From positions 1-16,972 of the forward strand of contig JAANXI010000127.1 in assembly GCA_018263365.1 (NCBI GenBank): a stretch of DNA of 16,972 nt, in the 5' to 3' direction. The notes beneath the pieces were generated by a model. The model saw nothing but the letters and a program-made list of their open reading frames with translations, did no database searches and was not told the DNA's origin. Positions 1 through 7,769 of the stretch are shown here, one piece after another; position 1 is the stretch's first letter; every line of letters starts with the position of its first letter. Source of the stretch: Fidelibacterota bacterium. Its GTDB lineage: Bacteria; Fidelibacterota; JAANXI01. Both the position numbers and the translations under genes were made by a program.

Positions 1-815
1 GGCGAATAGTTTGCGCCCCGCCGCAAACGCGTGGTGACTCCCGGCGGCGGATAGGTGATTTTATCCACGGTATCTATGCTTGCGTCATCACCTACCAACA
101 TTTCATCTTCACCGCAGTCACTAGAAAAATTGAAGCCGCCTCCCTGATTAGGCATTGAGGTCGTTATTTCACTCATAAAGTTCGGACACCCGTAATCACT
201 CATGGTCAAGACATCATTGGAATGGACCGGCCCGTTCCAGTTCTCGTTTGACCCAAAGGTCACAGCCCGCCGGCTTTCGTCGGTATAATTTACGTCATCA
301 AAGATAAAAGCGCCGCCACCTGCAGCTTCCTTATTGGTAAAATAGAGGTATTTTGAGAAAGTATTAGGCTCAAGGGTAATGGCGGCTTTCCGGGTTACGG
401 TAATTCTTTCCTCGTTACCGAGCCGGGAATCGAGGGTATACTCGACCTGCCCAATGGACTCTCCGTAAAAGATATTCTGCATACCTTGTCCGGTTTTCTG
501 TGTTGCCACTGCAGTATAGGACTTATCAAAATTCGTCCGCTGAAAGACTCCCGGCGGCAAAGCGAAATTTCCGTAAGTAGTATCCTTTGGCGGGGTGGTT
601 TTCATTGTGAGCGGATATACTGTCTCGGAGATGCCGGTTCGGGCAGCTAACTTCGCCTGCATTTCAGCATAACGGTGCTTCGCCGATACCTTTTGATGCG
701 AAGCCCAGCTCAGATACCCCAGAGTAAATATCAGAGTGATACTGATAAAAATTACGGACGTAATGAGCGCGTGTCCGCTTTCCCTACGTAATCTGTAGGC
801 AGGTGTATTTACCAT
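1..815 (-). CDS. PilX-like type IV pilus minor component (C-terminus beyond window)
   Basis: An open frame runs from an ATG at 815-813 to the left edge without a stop (at least 271 codons), so it is partial. The N-terminus is short and basic, then one hydrophobic segment (about residues 16-37, ALITSVIFISITLIFTLGYL), then a long hydrophilic extracellular-type region. This is the layout of PilX-type proteins, which keep the pilin-like helix but lack a canonical GFTLxE cleavage motif. It is last in the pilE-pilT-pilV-pilW series, 40 bp after pilW, which fits a minor pilin or tip-complex role. A segment reading WNGPVHSND (about residues 200-208) resembles GPVHTN-type motifs in large pilus-associated proteins; that comparison is from memory. 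A GAGACG stretch upstream is a weak ribosome site. Function is inferred from architecture and neighbours. Confidence 0.6.
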   Translation of the reverse strand, partial: MVNTPAYRLRRESGHALITSVIFISITLIFTLGYLSWASHQKVSAKHRYAEMQAKLAARTGISETVYPLTMKTTPPKDTTYGNFALPPGVFQRTNFDKSYTAVATQKTGQGMQNIFYGESIGQVEYTLDSRLGNEERITVTRKAAITLEPNTFSKYLYFTNKEAAGGGAFIFDDVNYTDESRRAVTFGSNENWNGPVHSNDVLTMSDYGCPNFMSEITTSMPNQGGGFNFSSDCGEDEMLVGDDASIDTVDKITYPPPGVTTRLRRGANYS

Positions 816-855
816 GATCGTCTCACAATTTTTCGATTATATATCATCCCTATTA

Positions 856-1497
856 TCAGATAAATTTCCGGTCCATAAACACTCTGCGTTTATAGGTATA
901 AGTCCTGGTTACATCTTCTCCGGTCCTTTCAATCTTCAAAGATAGTTTTAACTCAATTATATATATGAATTGACTCAATGCTTGTCTCACTGCAAAATTA
1001 TTAGGTGAGTCTGGAGCCGGCTCCCATTCTTTGAGCCTGAATGATGCCACCTGTACCTGATACCCATCCCCTTGAAAGAACTCTCCGTAGTTCGGAAATC
1101 GGAATGCCTGAGAACCCTCCGAAGAAGAATCCCAGCGATTTCGAGGCAACGGGTTCCCGTTAATCAGTATTCCCTGATTTTGTTCCGCTGTGTACTGCAC
1201 ATCTATTAAAATCGGGTTGGCGCCCGCTCCTTCAGGCACACTCAACCGGACATAATCCATTTGATTCATCCCTGTGTTCAGATAACCGTCTTTCGCGATA
1301 TGTAAATCTTTTTCAATTTCTTCCAGGGCAAGGTTGGCGTACCGTTCCATCTGAGTTTCAATGGCGCTGATTTTAAATTGCCGGTGAAATTCAATAAACA
1401 GCGTCATAAGCCCTATTCCCATCATAGCGAAAATTCCGGCAGTTATTGCCAGTTCAGGAAGGGTAATACCTTTTTGTCCACGAAATAAATTCATCAT
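856..1497 (-). CDS. pilW: PilW-like minor prepilin
   Basis: This 213-aa protein has a short leader ending in Gly10, then the class III signal ITLPELAITAGIFAMM with Glu at +5, where the prepilin peptidase would cut. The hydrophobic helix continues to about residue 33. A coiled, charged segment and a beta-rich globular part follow, typical of PilW/PulJ-like minor pilins that prime pilus assembly from the inner membrane. It starts 10 bp after the pilV stop. The first two codons are both ATG, so the start could be 1497 or 1494. It ends in TGA, so TGA is a true stop in this genome. No lesion is visible. The PilW label rests on order and size rather than strong sequence identity. Confidence 0.75.
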   Translation of the reverse strand: MMNLFRGQKGITLPELAITAGIFAMMGIGLMTLFIEFHRQFKISAIETQMERYANLALEEIEKDLHIAKDGYLNTGMNQMDYVRLSVPEGAGANPILIDVQYTAEQNQGILINGNPLPRNRWDSSSEGSQAFRFPNYGEFFQGDGYQVQVASFRLKEWEPAPDSPNNFAVRQALSQFIYIIELKLSLKIERTGEDVTRTYTYKRRVFMDRKFI

Positions 1498-1507
1498 AAC
1501 ACTATTT

Positions 1508-1975
1508 TTAATATTGAATATAACTTACTTCCGCCTCCAGCTTGCGGCGTTGGGTGATTTGGTCGTTGGGATATTCGTCCCATTCAATCCAGGTCTTCAG
1601 ATGGTAAAACGCCTGGTTGTTCATATTATAGGGTTGAATATCCTCCACAGTTTCCCGGTAAATATACCCATACACATTGTTACCGGTGTTATTCGGATCC
1701 TCCAACAGGACTACTTCCCGCGGCGTTCGGGGTTGTGCAATATATGAAGACATATTCCCACCAAACGCAGCAATGACGCCTCGGTACTCCTCCATATAGC
1801 GGTTCAACGCGTCCAGCGCCTGGTTTTCTATTTTGACGGAGCGCAGCATCCCCCGGGCATAGGCGATTCCCTGCATCATGCCTATCGCGGCAATTGAAAT
1901 AATCAGGACCGTCACCATTACTTCAATAAAGGTGAACCCTTTATTGTTTAAGGATTGTTTCAATCGTGGCATCAT
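1508..1975 (-). CDS. pilV: PilV-like minor prepilin
   Basis: The frame is open from 2023, but the start at 1975 (ATG ATG, 155 aa) is preferred. It gives a normal 13-residue leader ending in Gly13 and places the start 7 bp after the pilT stop instead of 41 bp inside pilT. The cleavage motif is KGFTFIEVMVTVLIIS, with Glu at +5 and a hydrophobic helix to about residue 35. The remaining roughly 120 residues form a small globular domain rich in Tyr and Asn. PilV/PulI-type pseudopilins cooperate with PilW, PilX and the major pilin in the priming complex. No strong Shine-Dalgarno is seen, suggesting translational coupling to pilT. It appears intact. Confidence 0.75.
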   Translation of the reverse strand: MMPRLKQSLNNKGFTFIEVMVTVLIISIAAIGMMQGIAYARGMLRSVKIENQALDALNRYMEEYRGVIAAFGGNMSSYIAQPRTPREVVLLEDPNNTGNNVYGYIYRETVEDIQPYNMNNQAFYHLKTWIEWDEYPNDQITQRRKLEAEVSYIQY

Positions 1976-1982
1976 GTGGCTA

Positions 1983-3041
1983 TTAAATAATGCTCTGTTT
2001 GAAGGTTTTGGGATTTTCGGCAATTTGTGCAGCCGTTTCCCGATCGATTTTCCCCTGGCTCACCAACCGCTGGAGATCTTGATCGAGGGTCTGCATTCCC
2101 TCAACACTTCCGGACTGAATAATTGACGGGATTTGGTAGATTTTATCTTCACGAATCAAGTTCCGGACAGCAGTATTTGCTACCATGATTTCACAAGCAG
2201 GTATCCGGGATTTGCTATCTTTGGTGAGGAGCAACTTCTGAGCAATCACTGCAATCAAGCTTTCGGAAAGCATGGACCGTATCTGCCCTTTTTGCGCGGA
2301 AGGAAAGATGTCAATAATTCGATCAATCGTTTTCGATGCGCTGGACGTATGCAGTGTTGCCATGACCAGATGTCCAGTTTCAGCCGCGGTCAGCGCCAAC
2401 TGCACGGTCTCTAAGTCCCGCATCTCGCCAACCAGAATTACATCCGGATCCTCGCGCAGCGCCGATCGCAACGCATTGGCGAAACTGTGGGTTGTCGCGC
2501 CCAGCTCCCGCTGGTTGATCAGGCTGTTGTTGGTATAGTGCAGGTATTCGACCGGATCTTCAATGGTGATGATATGGTATTGGCGGTTTTCATTGATATG
2601 ATTGACCATTGTCGCCAGTGTAGTGGATTTTCCACTACCGGTGGGCCCCGTCAGCAGTATCAGTCCCCTGTCCTTTAACGCCAGGTCTTTCAAGACCGGT
2701 GGGATGCCCAGTTCTTCAAAGCTTCGGATTTCATCCGGAATTGCCCGAAACACTCCGGACAGCCCGTTAATCTGATGGAAAAAGTTCACCCGGAACCGGC
2801 CGTAGCCGTCCAGCGCCGTTGAAAAATCGATCTCTTTCTGTTTCCGAAACATCTTGAGTTGGTCTTCATTCATCACCCCATCGGCGATATTCTCCATTTG
2901 CGGCTCTTCCAATTTGGGCAGATTTAACGGTTTCATAAGCCCATTAATCCGCACCATCGGAGTTGACCCCACGCTCAGATGGAGATCAGATGCGCCGCTT
3001 TCCAACGAATACTTTAATAATTCTTTTATTTCAAGCGACAT
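1983..3041 (-). CDS. pilT: Type IV pilus retraction ATPase PilT
   Basis: This 352-aa protein has the usual PilT length. Visible motifs are Walker A GPTGSGKST (residues 132-140), the Asp box TIEDPVEY (159-166), Walker B VILVGEMRD (201-209), the His box MATLHTSS (228-235) and the PilT signature AVRNLIRED (291-299). The last is tied to retraction in PilT proteins and separates it from PilB/GspE. It is a hexameric cytoplasmic ATPase that depolymerises pili and drives twitching. It begins 5 bp after the pilE stop and is followed 7 bp later by pilV, so the pilin genes form one transcription unit. All catalytic elements are present, unlike the extension ATPase at 8937-9957. Confidence 0.95.
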   Translation of the reverse strand: MSLEIKELLKYSLESGASDLHLSVGSTPMVRINGLMKPLNLPKLEEPQMENIADGVMNEDQLKMFRKQKEIDFSTALDGYGRFRVNFFHQINGLSGVFRAIPDEIRSFEELGIPPVLKDLALKDRGLILLTGPTGSGKSTTLATMVNHINENRQYHIITIEDPVEYLHYTNNSLINQRELGATTHSFANALRSALREDPDVILVGEMRDLETVQLALTAAETGHLVMATLHTSSASKTIDRIIDIFPSAQKGQIRSMLSESLIAVIAQKLLLTKDSKSRIPACEIMVANTAVRNLIREDKIYQIPSIIQSGSVEGMQTLDQDLQRLVSQGKIDRETAAQIAENPKTFKQSII

Positions 3042-3046
3042 CGTTA

Positions 3047-3478
3047 CTACTGCGTGCTCCCTTCTTCGCCGAGAACTCCATATCCGGAAAACTTGCCTGA
3101 TTCGACGTCATACACAACCTGCTTCCCTGCGCCACCTTTCATCTCGCCAGTACTAATGCCCTGAATGGTTGCCAACTCCTCACCACCACTCACAATTTCA
3201 AACTCCCAGCGACGTTTGAGCGAACGGTCCAATCGAATATATCCGTCCTCCTCCAGGATTTCAACATTCGCAGGCCAGTCACCGGTATCCTGGTAATACA
3301 TCTTGGCTGCATTATAAATTGCGCCGATGGCCGATTGCGCCTCCGAGGCCCGGGCTTGCTCAACGTACGATGTATAAATGGGTACTCCCACTGCTGCCAG
3401 TATTGCCACAATGATCACTACCACGAGGACTTCCATCAACGTAAAGCCATCGTCTCGCTTTACTAACTCTCGAAACAT
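3047..3478 (-). CDS. pilE: Major type IV pilin / prepilin (PilE/PilA-like)
   Basis: This 143-aa prepilin has an 11-residue leader ending in Gly, then FTLMEVLVVVIIVAILAAVG with Glu at +5, the classic N-methylated pilin helix. The rest has the length of a small pilin or GspG-like subunit, with an Ala-rich alpha1 continuation (EAQSAIGAIYNAAKMYYQDTGDWP) and no cysteines, so it lacks the disulfide D-region of Neisseria or Pseudomonas pilins. The TGDWP stretch resembles GspG/short pilins. A very strong ribosome site (GGAGGA, about 6 nt before ATG) fits high expression of a major subunit. It is first in the operon, after a 251-bp intergenic gap, and pilT follows after 5 bp. The exact substrate system (T4P versus type II secretion) is inferred from pilT. 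Confidence 0.85.
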   Translation of the reverse strand: MFRELVKRDDGFTLMEVLVVVIIVAILAAVGVPIYTSYVEQARASEAQSAIGAIYNAAKMYYQDTGDWPANVEILEEDGYIRLDRSLKRRWEFEIVSGGEELATIQGISTGEMKGGAGKQVVYDVESGKFSGYGVLGEEGSTQ

Positions 3479-3615
3479 ACAACTTCCTCCTTATTACTAT
3501 TATGCTACCAATGATATGACCGCAGGAATATTCAGAATATTCCTACACTACGGAACTGGTAACCGTCTCAATTCTGCCAAAAAGGGTTTTAGACTGGATT
3601 TTCTCTATAAAAGAA

Positions 3616-3633
3616 TCCCCAACGAATCGGGGA
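3616..3633 (-). terminator. Weak hairpin, possible terminator of the TPR gene
   Basis: TCCCC (3616-3620) and GGGGA (3629-3633) form a 5-bp stem with an 8-nt loop. Read on the minus strand it is followed by TTCTTTT, a short U-rich tract. It lies between the end of the TPR-containing gene (3730) and pilE (3478), where a terminator would be expected. The stem is short, so this is tentative. Nothing else convincing is seen in the 3479-3729 gap. Confidence 0.35.
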
Positions 3634-3729
3634 AATTTAATATATTCCATACGCACAGAAAAGGAGAAATTAATCTCACTTCTCTCGCTTCGCTCATTTG
3701 CCAAACGCCAGTAATGACAAGCATTTCCG

Positions 3730-4833
3730 TTACTTATCTTTCCGCCGGATATTATCCAGGTGCCTCTTTGCGGCTCCATCATTCGGGTCAAATGTTAATT
3801 CGCTTCTGAAAAACCGCTCTGCCTGTTCCGGGTGTCGTAAAAATAATGAGGCCTGCCCGGCATACCGATTAGCGTTATCAAACCGGGGATTCTGCTCCAG
3901 ACATTCTTTGAACCAATTCACTGCCGTCTCATATTCACCCAGCCGATACCACGATCTACCGAGATGATACATCGCTTTCGCATGAAGAGAATCAATTTTT
4001 ACCGTTACTGCAAATTGTTCTGTCGCCTTCTGATATTCCCGAAACTCATAGTACAGCTTTCCCAGACGATAATGAGCGTCGACCAAATCCGGTGCAAGCT
4101 GCAATGCAGTTTCATATACGTCAATCGCTTGATTTTGTTCATCATAATATTCTAACCATCTGGCGTAGTGGTAGTATGTACCGGCAGTGGTGAACGAATC
4201 TGCAACTTGTTTATATTTTTGAAGCATATATTCTCTGAAATCACCACGGAAATCCGGGGTATCCTTGGCCCAGAGATTCATGAAAAAGTCCGTAAATTTT
4301 CCGGATTTATCCACCCGCTTATGATATCCCGCTGCACTGAAAGGATCAAAGGGCTCATCTCTGAATACGGCAGAATCCATCCGTGCAACTGTGTAATTGT
4401 CCAAAATATACTGTTGAAATTCGGACAGACTACCGTCGCGAAGCCGGGCCATTTCAAATTCCAACACAGGAGAATCCAGCGAATTAATTGGGACGGACTT
4501 GACCGTATCAACAAATCCATACGGGTTGGTATTCATAATCGCGTATTTAAAAACTTTCGGGAACCGACCATGTTCTGATGCAAAAAACCGGCGAAGTTTT
4601 GTATGCGATTCCAATGCAGATTGCTGTCGAATCTGTATCGGCTCATTCGACCCGTGCAGCAAAAAATATTGCGATTTCATCAAGGAAACCCAACAGTAAT
4701 CGAATACCGATTCCATTGTCTTGAGAATAATTTGTACTCCGGCCTCTCCCACGCGATAATCCAGCCATGTGGTGTAAATACCGTTAGGCGATAACCTGGA
4801 TTGGACATCCCGGAAAAAATCACGCGTATACAA
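3730..4833 (-). pseudogene. C-terminal part of split spermidine-synthase-like/TPR fusion gene
   Basis: The 367-aa frame is the downstream half of the gene starting at 6754. Its first 40 residues (MYTRDFFRDVQSRLSPNGIY and onward) are the missing second half of the Rossmann methyltransferase-like domain, not a natural N-terminus. No ribosome site precedes the ATG. Residues from about 195 carry roughly four TPR units (YYHYARWLEYYDEQNQAIDVYETAL, then AHYRLGKLYYEFREYQKATEQF, AMYHLGRSWYRLGEYETAVNWF and ANRYAGQASLFLRHPEQAERFF; each is about 34 residues long). TPRs normally mediate protein-protein contacts. Deleting the element at 4844-5004 plus one TCGAA copy joins this frame exactly to the upstream half, giving LYFSSSKLYTRDFF across the join. 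The intact ancestor would be 952 aa. Confidence 0.85.
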
Positions 4834-4838
4834 TTTAC

Positions 4839-5009
4839 TCGAACCTAAATTGAGTGATTGTTGTGGATGAAATGTGCCAAGATGTTGAGATGAAAAGGTT
4901 TCGCGAAACCGGAGGCATACCCGGAGGGGCTGTCGAGGATTTCCGCGGTGCCTTCGCGCTCAACAGATTGGTGCAGATCGCCATATAAAATCGCTCAATT
5001 TAGGTCGAA
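4839..5009. mobile_element. 161-bp MITE-like insertion with 16-bp TIRs and TCGAA target duplication
   Basis: The element spans 4844-5004. The left end CCTAAATTGAGTGATT (4844-4859) and right end AATCGCTCAATTTAGG (4989-5004) are inverted repeats matching at 15 of 16 positions. They are flanked by identical TCGAA at 4839-4843 and 5005-5009, a 5-bp target-site duplication. The insertion totals 166 bp (element plus one duplication), which shifts frame by one, and the upstream protein ends at a TAA inside the terminal repeat. The interior has a 14-bp perfect palindrome GGTTTCGCGAAACC (4897-4910). It also holds an open plus-strand frame from GTG 4854 (or ATG 4872) to TAA 4986-4988 (44 or 38 codons) that I do not recognise. 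It is too small for a transposase, so it was presumably mobilised in trans. The IS family is not assigned. Confidence 0.9.
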
Positions 5010-6754
5010 CTAAAATAGAGGGGGGTGGTCACCGTATTGACAATGAGATCGTAATTGGCATCTGTTGTTTTGAGGAACCGAATTCCGTCATCGACAACGA
5101 CATTCACATTCGGCTTGGCCATGATAGCAAAACTATACTGGCGCATCAGATACTGTTTTTCCACAATGATCGGATTAATTTCCACGACATCCACCTGGCG
5201 GAACAGTTCGGCGACCGTTCCGGCCGTGGCGCCGCTGCCAAGTCCCAGGACCAGCGCTTGATCGCGTTCCGGGCTCAGCAGCGTGGAAATTGCGCCAACG
5301 ATGTACTCCGGCGGCGAATTCAACGGGATACTGGTATATCCGTTTATGAAAAAATACTCATTGCCACCGGATGTATTAATCGCAAAGGTTTCATCGTATT
5401 TTCGAAATCGTTGTCCACGCTCATAATCCGCGAGTTCTTCCTGAAAATCCTCGTGTGACGTAAAGGATGTGTAATCCAGATACAGGATATCCTCGTTCCA
5501 CGCAGTCAACAGAAAAAGTCCCCCGAGAGCAAGGGCAAATACGGAAGCAGCAATTGCCGGTGTTTTTTTCGCGTAAATCCATAGCACCGCTACGGCTGAG
5601 AAGATCAAGGTAATCAACAGGATCTGACCGTATTCAAACAGTGGATGGAGCACAAACACCATGAGCAGATATCCGGCCACATTTGCGACGCTGGAGATAA
5701 ACAGGAGCCAACCGGACTCCTTCGCCACATCCTGCTCTCGTTGCATGATCGCCGGAATGGCTGCTCCATAACATATTGCACTCCCACCGATTATGAGAAA
5801 CAGGGTTAGCACCTTCCATGGGAGAAGCGCCTTCTCCTCGAATACAGGAAAACCAAGGGCGTACAGTTCAACTACCAGTGGAAAGAAAGCGAGGAGCAGC
5901 ACCACAAAGGAGATGTTCGTCCACAGAAACGTTCGGAACTGGATTCGCCACTTTCTGGTGATGAAAGAACCGATAGCGATACCTCCCAGGACGATAGCCA
6001 ATACCATTGCAAATGTCTCGTGATACGGGCCGAACGTGAATTGCGCAATCTTGATTGCCCAGAGTTGAAAGACCGCGCTCGCCATACTAAAGAGAAACAA
6101 TCCTCCCAGGATTGTAACAGGATATAAAATTTCTTCCGGGAACTGTAACTGAATATCGCTTTGTGGACTCAGGAAGTAGAGCCCGATCCCGATGGCAAGA
6201 TTCAGACTAGCGAGTATCAGAACAGTATCCGGAATGCCGAACAATCGAATTAATCCGAACTCGACAAGTAACGCAGTCAGTGCCGCGCCAAAGTTATACA
6301 CCATATAACTGACGCTGAAGACTCGTTCCCTGACGTACGTTTTGAGGTACGCAGCAAAAATCGGGAGGCTGATCCCAACTAAAAACGCCGGGACAGCCAG
6401 GAGAATACAACTAGCCAGGATATTCATCGCCATACTCTGGGCGGGTAAAATCCTGAACAAAAGCGCGTCTATCTGATGGCGCACTAAGACGAAGAGTCCT
6501 GCATATACGCCTATCAACGCTTCCACAGCCCAGAGATATCGCTTGAAACGATATGCGTATCTGGTGCCGAAGCCGATCCCTGCCAGAAAGGTGACCAGAA
6601 TTGATGCATTGACGGCAAAGGCATCGCCGATCAGATTATTGAGCATCCGGGCGCAGAGAATTTCATACGAGATACCGCATAAGCCCGAGAGAAAGAGCAT
6701 GGTGGTCAGCAGGGCCGTCTTGAACGATCGTGAAGTATGTTTCAACTGCGCCAT
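5000..6754 (-). pseudogene. N-terminal part of split membrane-bound spermidine-synthase-like protein
   Basis: The 584-aa frame begins with many hydrophobic segments (roughly 12 or more between residues 12 and 425), the membrane module of the fused spermidine-synthase-like proteins. A Rossmann methyltransferase-like domain follows: motif I VLGLGSGATA (502-511), acidic strand DVVEINP (521-527) and DDG (555-557). It ends at TAA inside the terminal repeat of the inserted element (5000-5002), just after YDLIVNTVTTPLYFSST, so the second half of the catalytic fold is cut off. The residues after the DLIV strand differ from classical SpeE, so true aminopropyl transfer is not assured. The start ATG at 6754 lacks a strong ribosome site. 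As read, the product should be inactive. Confidence 0.85.
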
Positions 6755-6923
6755 TCGATGATTCTATGAAAGGTCTGGTTCTCTTTTCTTTGTTTGGTCC
6801 GCTTTCGGGTGGCCGGAGATAAGGAAAATGATGTTAAGAAAATTTCGGTCGGGTATCTACTATCAATAAAAACTAATAGCAGGTGATGACGTAAATCCAC
6901 TTTTCCCTGGTTTCCCGTTGTGT

Positions 6924-6931
6924 TATATTTG
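6924..6931 (+). promoter_or_regulatory. Possible -7 box (TATATTTG) for tRNA-Ser
   Basis: TATATTTG lies 8 nt before the tRNA 5' end and matches the TAnnTTTG -7 box known for Bacteroidota primary sigma factors. The first six bases also resemble a standard -10. No clear -33/-35 element is seen upstream. This is a position-based inference. Confidence 0.35.
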
Positions 6932-6939
6932 ACCCGCAT

Positions 6940-7027
6940 GGAGAGGTGTCAGAGTCTGGTTGAATGTGCCGCACTCGAAATGCGGTGTCCCTGTGACGGA
7001 CCGGGGGTTCGAATCCCTCCCTCTCCG
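6940..7027 (+). tRNA. tRNA-Ser (anticodon CGA)
   Basis: An 88-nt class II tRNA. The acceptor stem pairs GGAGAGG (6940-6946) with CCTCTCC (7020-7026), discriminator G at 7027. The anticodon stem CCGCA/TGCGG encloses CTCGAAA, anticodon CGA, reading serine UCG codons. The long variable arm has a GTCC/GGAC stem, as expected for tRNA-Ser. The T arm is GGGGG-TTCGAAT-CCCTC. The 3' CCA is not encoded. It lies between tadA and the split membrane gene on the opposite strand. The fold is complete, so this copy should be functional. Confidence 0.95.
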
Positions 7028-7038
7028 CTTGTATTCAA

Positions 7039-7169
7039 GTGTCAGAGTCTGGTTGAATGTGCTCCGGGAGGAGTACCTACCGGGACCGCACTCGAAATGC
7101 GGTGTCCCGGCTCGTCGGGACCGGGGGTTCTCCCACAGGGATCCCGATGGGGGAATCCCTCCCTTTCCG
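7039..7169 (+). pseudogene. Degenerate second tRNA-Ser copy with insertions
   Basis: Bases 7039-7062 repeat 6946-6969 of the intact tRNA exactly, and 7087-7108 repeat the anticodon arm (loop CTCGAAA again). Relative to the intact gene there is a 24-nt insertion at the D-arm/anticodon-stem junction (7063-7086) and a 22-nt insertion in the T loop (7131-7152). The variable arm is 3 nt longer and forms GTCCCG/CGGGAC. The 5' acceptor half is replaced by TATTCAA (7032-7038), which cannot pair with CCTTTCC at the 3' end. The T-loop insertion is an imperfect palindrome around GGGATCCC. A working tRNA from this locus is unlikely. Confidence 0.85.
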
Positions 7170-7203
7170 CACCGGAAATGGTGTAAAAGTTGTTTATGGA
7201 GAC

Positions 7204-7243
7204 AATCCCGCTTAAACCCGCTACGCGGACTTTAAGCGGGATT
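7204..7243. repeat. Strong hairpin with nested stem between tRNA and tadA
   Basis: AATCCCGCTTAAA (7204-7216) pairs perfectly over 13 bp with TTTAAGCGGGATT (7231-7243). The 14-nt loop holds a second small stem, CCGC/GCGG. Neither strand has a U-tract after the stem, so it reads more like a REP-type palindromic repeat than a classic intrinsic terminator, though it sits where a bidirectional terminator for the tRNA and tadA would be useful. It is followed by TTCTAGCCTGAATAAT (7245-7260), which recurs at 16497-16512. Confidence 0.7.
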
Positions 7244-7271
7244 CTTCTAGCCTGAATAATGTAGTAGAAAC

Positions 7272-7748
7272 TCAGGTAATTTCAGTTTGAGAATTATTTC
7301 GGGTTAATGTAAAAAACTCGGTCAGTATCTGCTGGCATTGGTCGGCTAGCACCCCGGACACAACGCTTGTTGTATGGTTCATGATCGGCTGTCCGCAGAT
7401 TTCGTATTCGGAGCCACAGGCGCCTGCTGTTTTGTCAGCAGCACCGTAGACGACGGTTTCCAACCTTGCATTGACAATCGCTCCGGCACACATGGGACAG
7501 GGTTCCAGCGTGACGTAGAGCAGACAATTTTCCAAACGCCAGTCACCCAGGGTATTGGCTGCTGCAGAAATGGCCAGCATTTCCGCATGGGCGGTCGGAT
7601 CGTTCAGAGACTCCCGCTGATTATACCCTTTCCCGAGTATTTCTCCCCGTGGTGACACGACGATCGCGCCGACCGGCACCTCTCCCTGCTCGTAGGCCTT
7701 TTCGGCTTCCCGCAGGGCGATTTGCATCCAGCGTTTGTTCCGTTCCAT
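7272..7748 (-). CDS. tadA: tRNA-specific adenosine deaminase TadA
   Basis: A 158-aa protein from ATG at 7748; a TTG one codon upstream is less likely. The zinc deaminase signature is complete: HAE (54-56) with catalytic Glu56, and PCPMCAG (83-89) with Cys84 and Cys87. TadA deaminates A34 to inosine in tRNA-Arg(ACG), letting one tRNA read CGU, CGC and CGA. The N-terminal MQIALREAEKA helix and EVPVGAIVV strand are typical of the family, and length is normal. It starts about 22 bp after the remnant of the sigma-54 activator and probably shares its transcript. It ends in TGA. It appears intact, as expected for an essential gene. Confidence 0.95.
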   Translation of the reverse strand: MERNKRWMQIALREAEKAYEQGEVPVGAIVVSPRGEILGKGYNQRESLNDPTAHAEMLAISAAANTLGDWRLENCLLYVTLEPCPMCAGAIVNARLETVVYGAADKTAGACGSEYEICGQPIMNHTTSVVSGVLADQCQQILTEFFTLTRNNSQTEIT

Positions 7749-7769
7749 CAACGATAACAGGGTTACATA

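Noticed and set aside
3541..3600. Sigma-54 promoter upstream of pilE (TTGGCAGAATTGAGAC on the minus strand)
   Set aside because: The GG has no GC at the required -12 spacing, so the match is not convincing.
3543..3791. 82-codon minus-strand frame before pilE
   Set aside because: It overlaps the end of the TPR gene in another frame and has no ribosome site or recognisable motif.
7063..7152. tRNA introns in the second tRNA-Ser copy
   Set aside because: Insertions lie outside the anticodon loop, are too short for group I introns, and the 5' acceptor half is missing, so splicing would not restore a tRNA.
6940..7169. tRNA-linked attachment site of an integrated element
   Set aside because: The two tRNA copies are adjacent, with no integrase or cargo between them.
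7204..7243. Classic intrinsic terminator
   Set aside because: No U-tract follows the stem on either strand. It is listed as a palindromic repeat, though it may still stop transcription.
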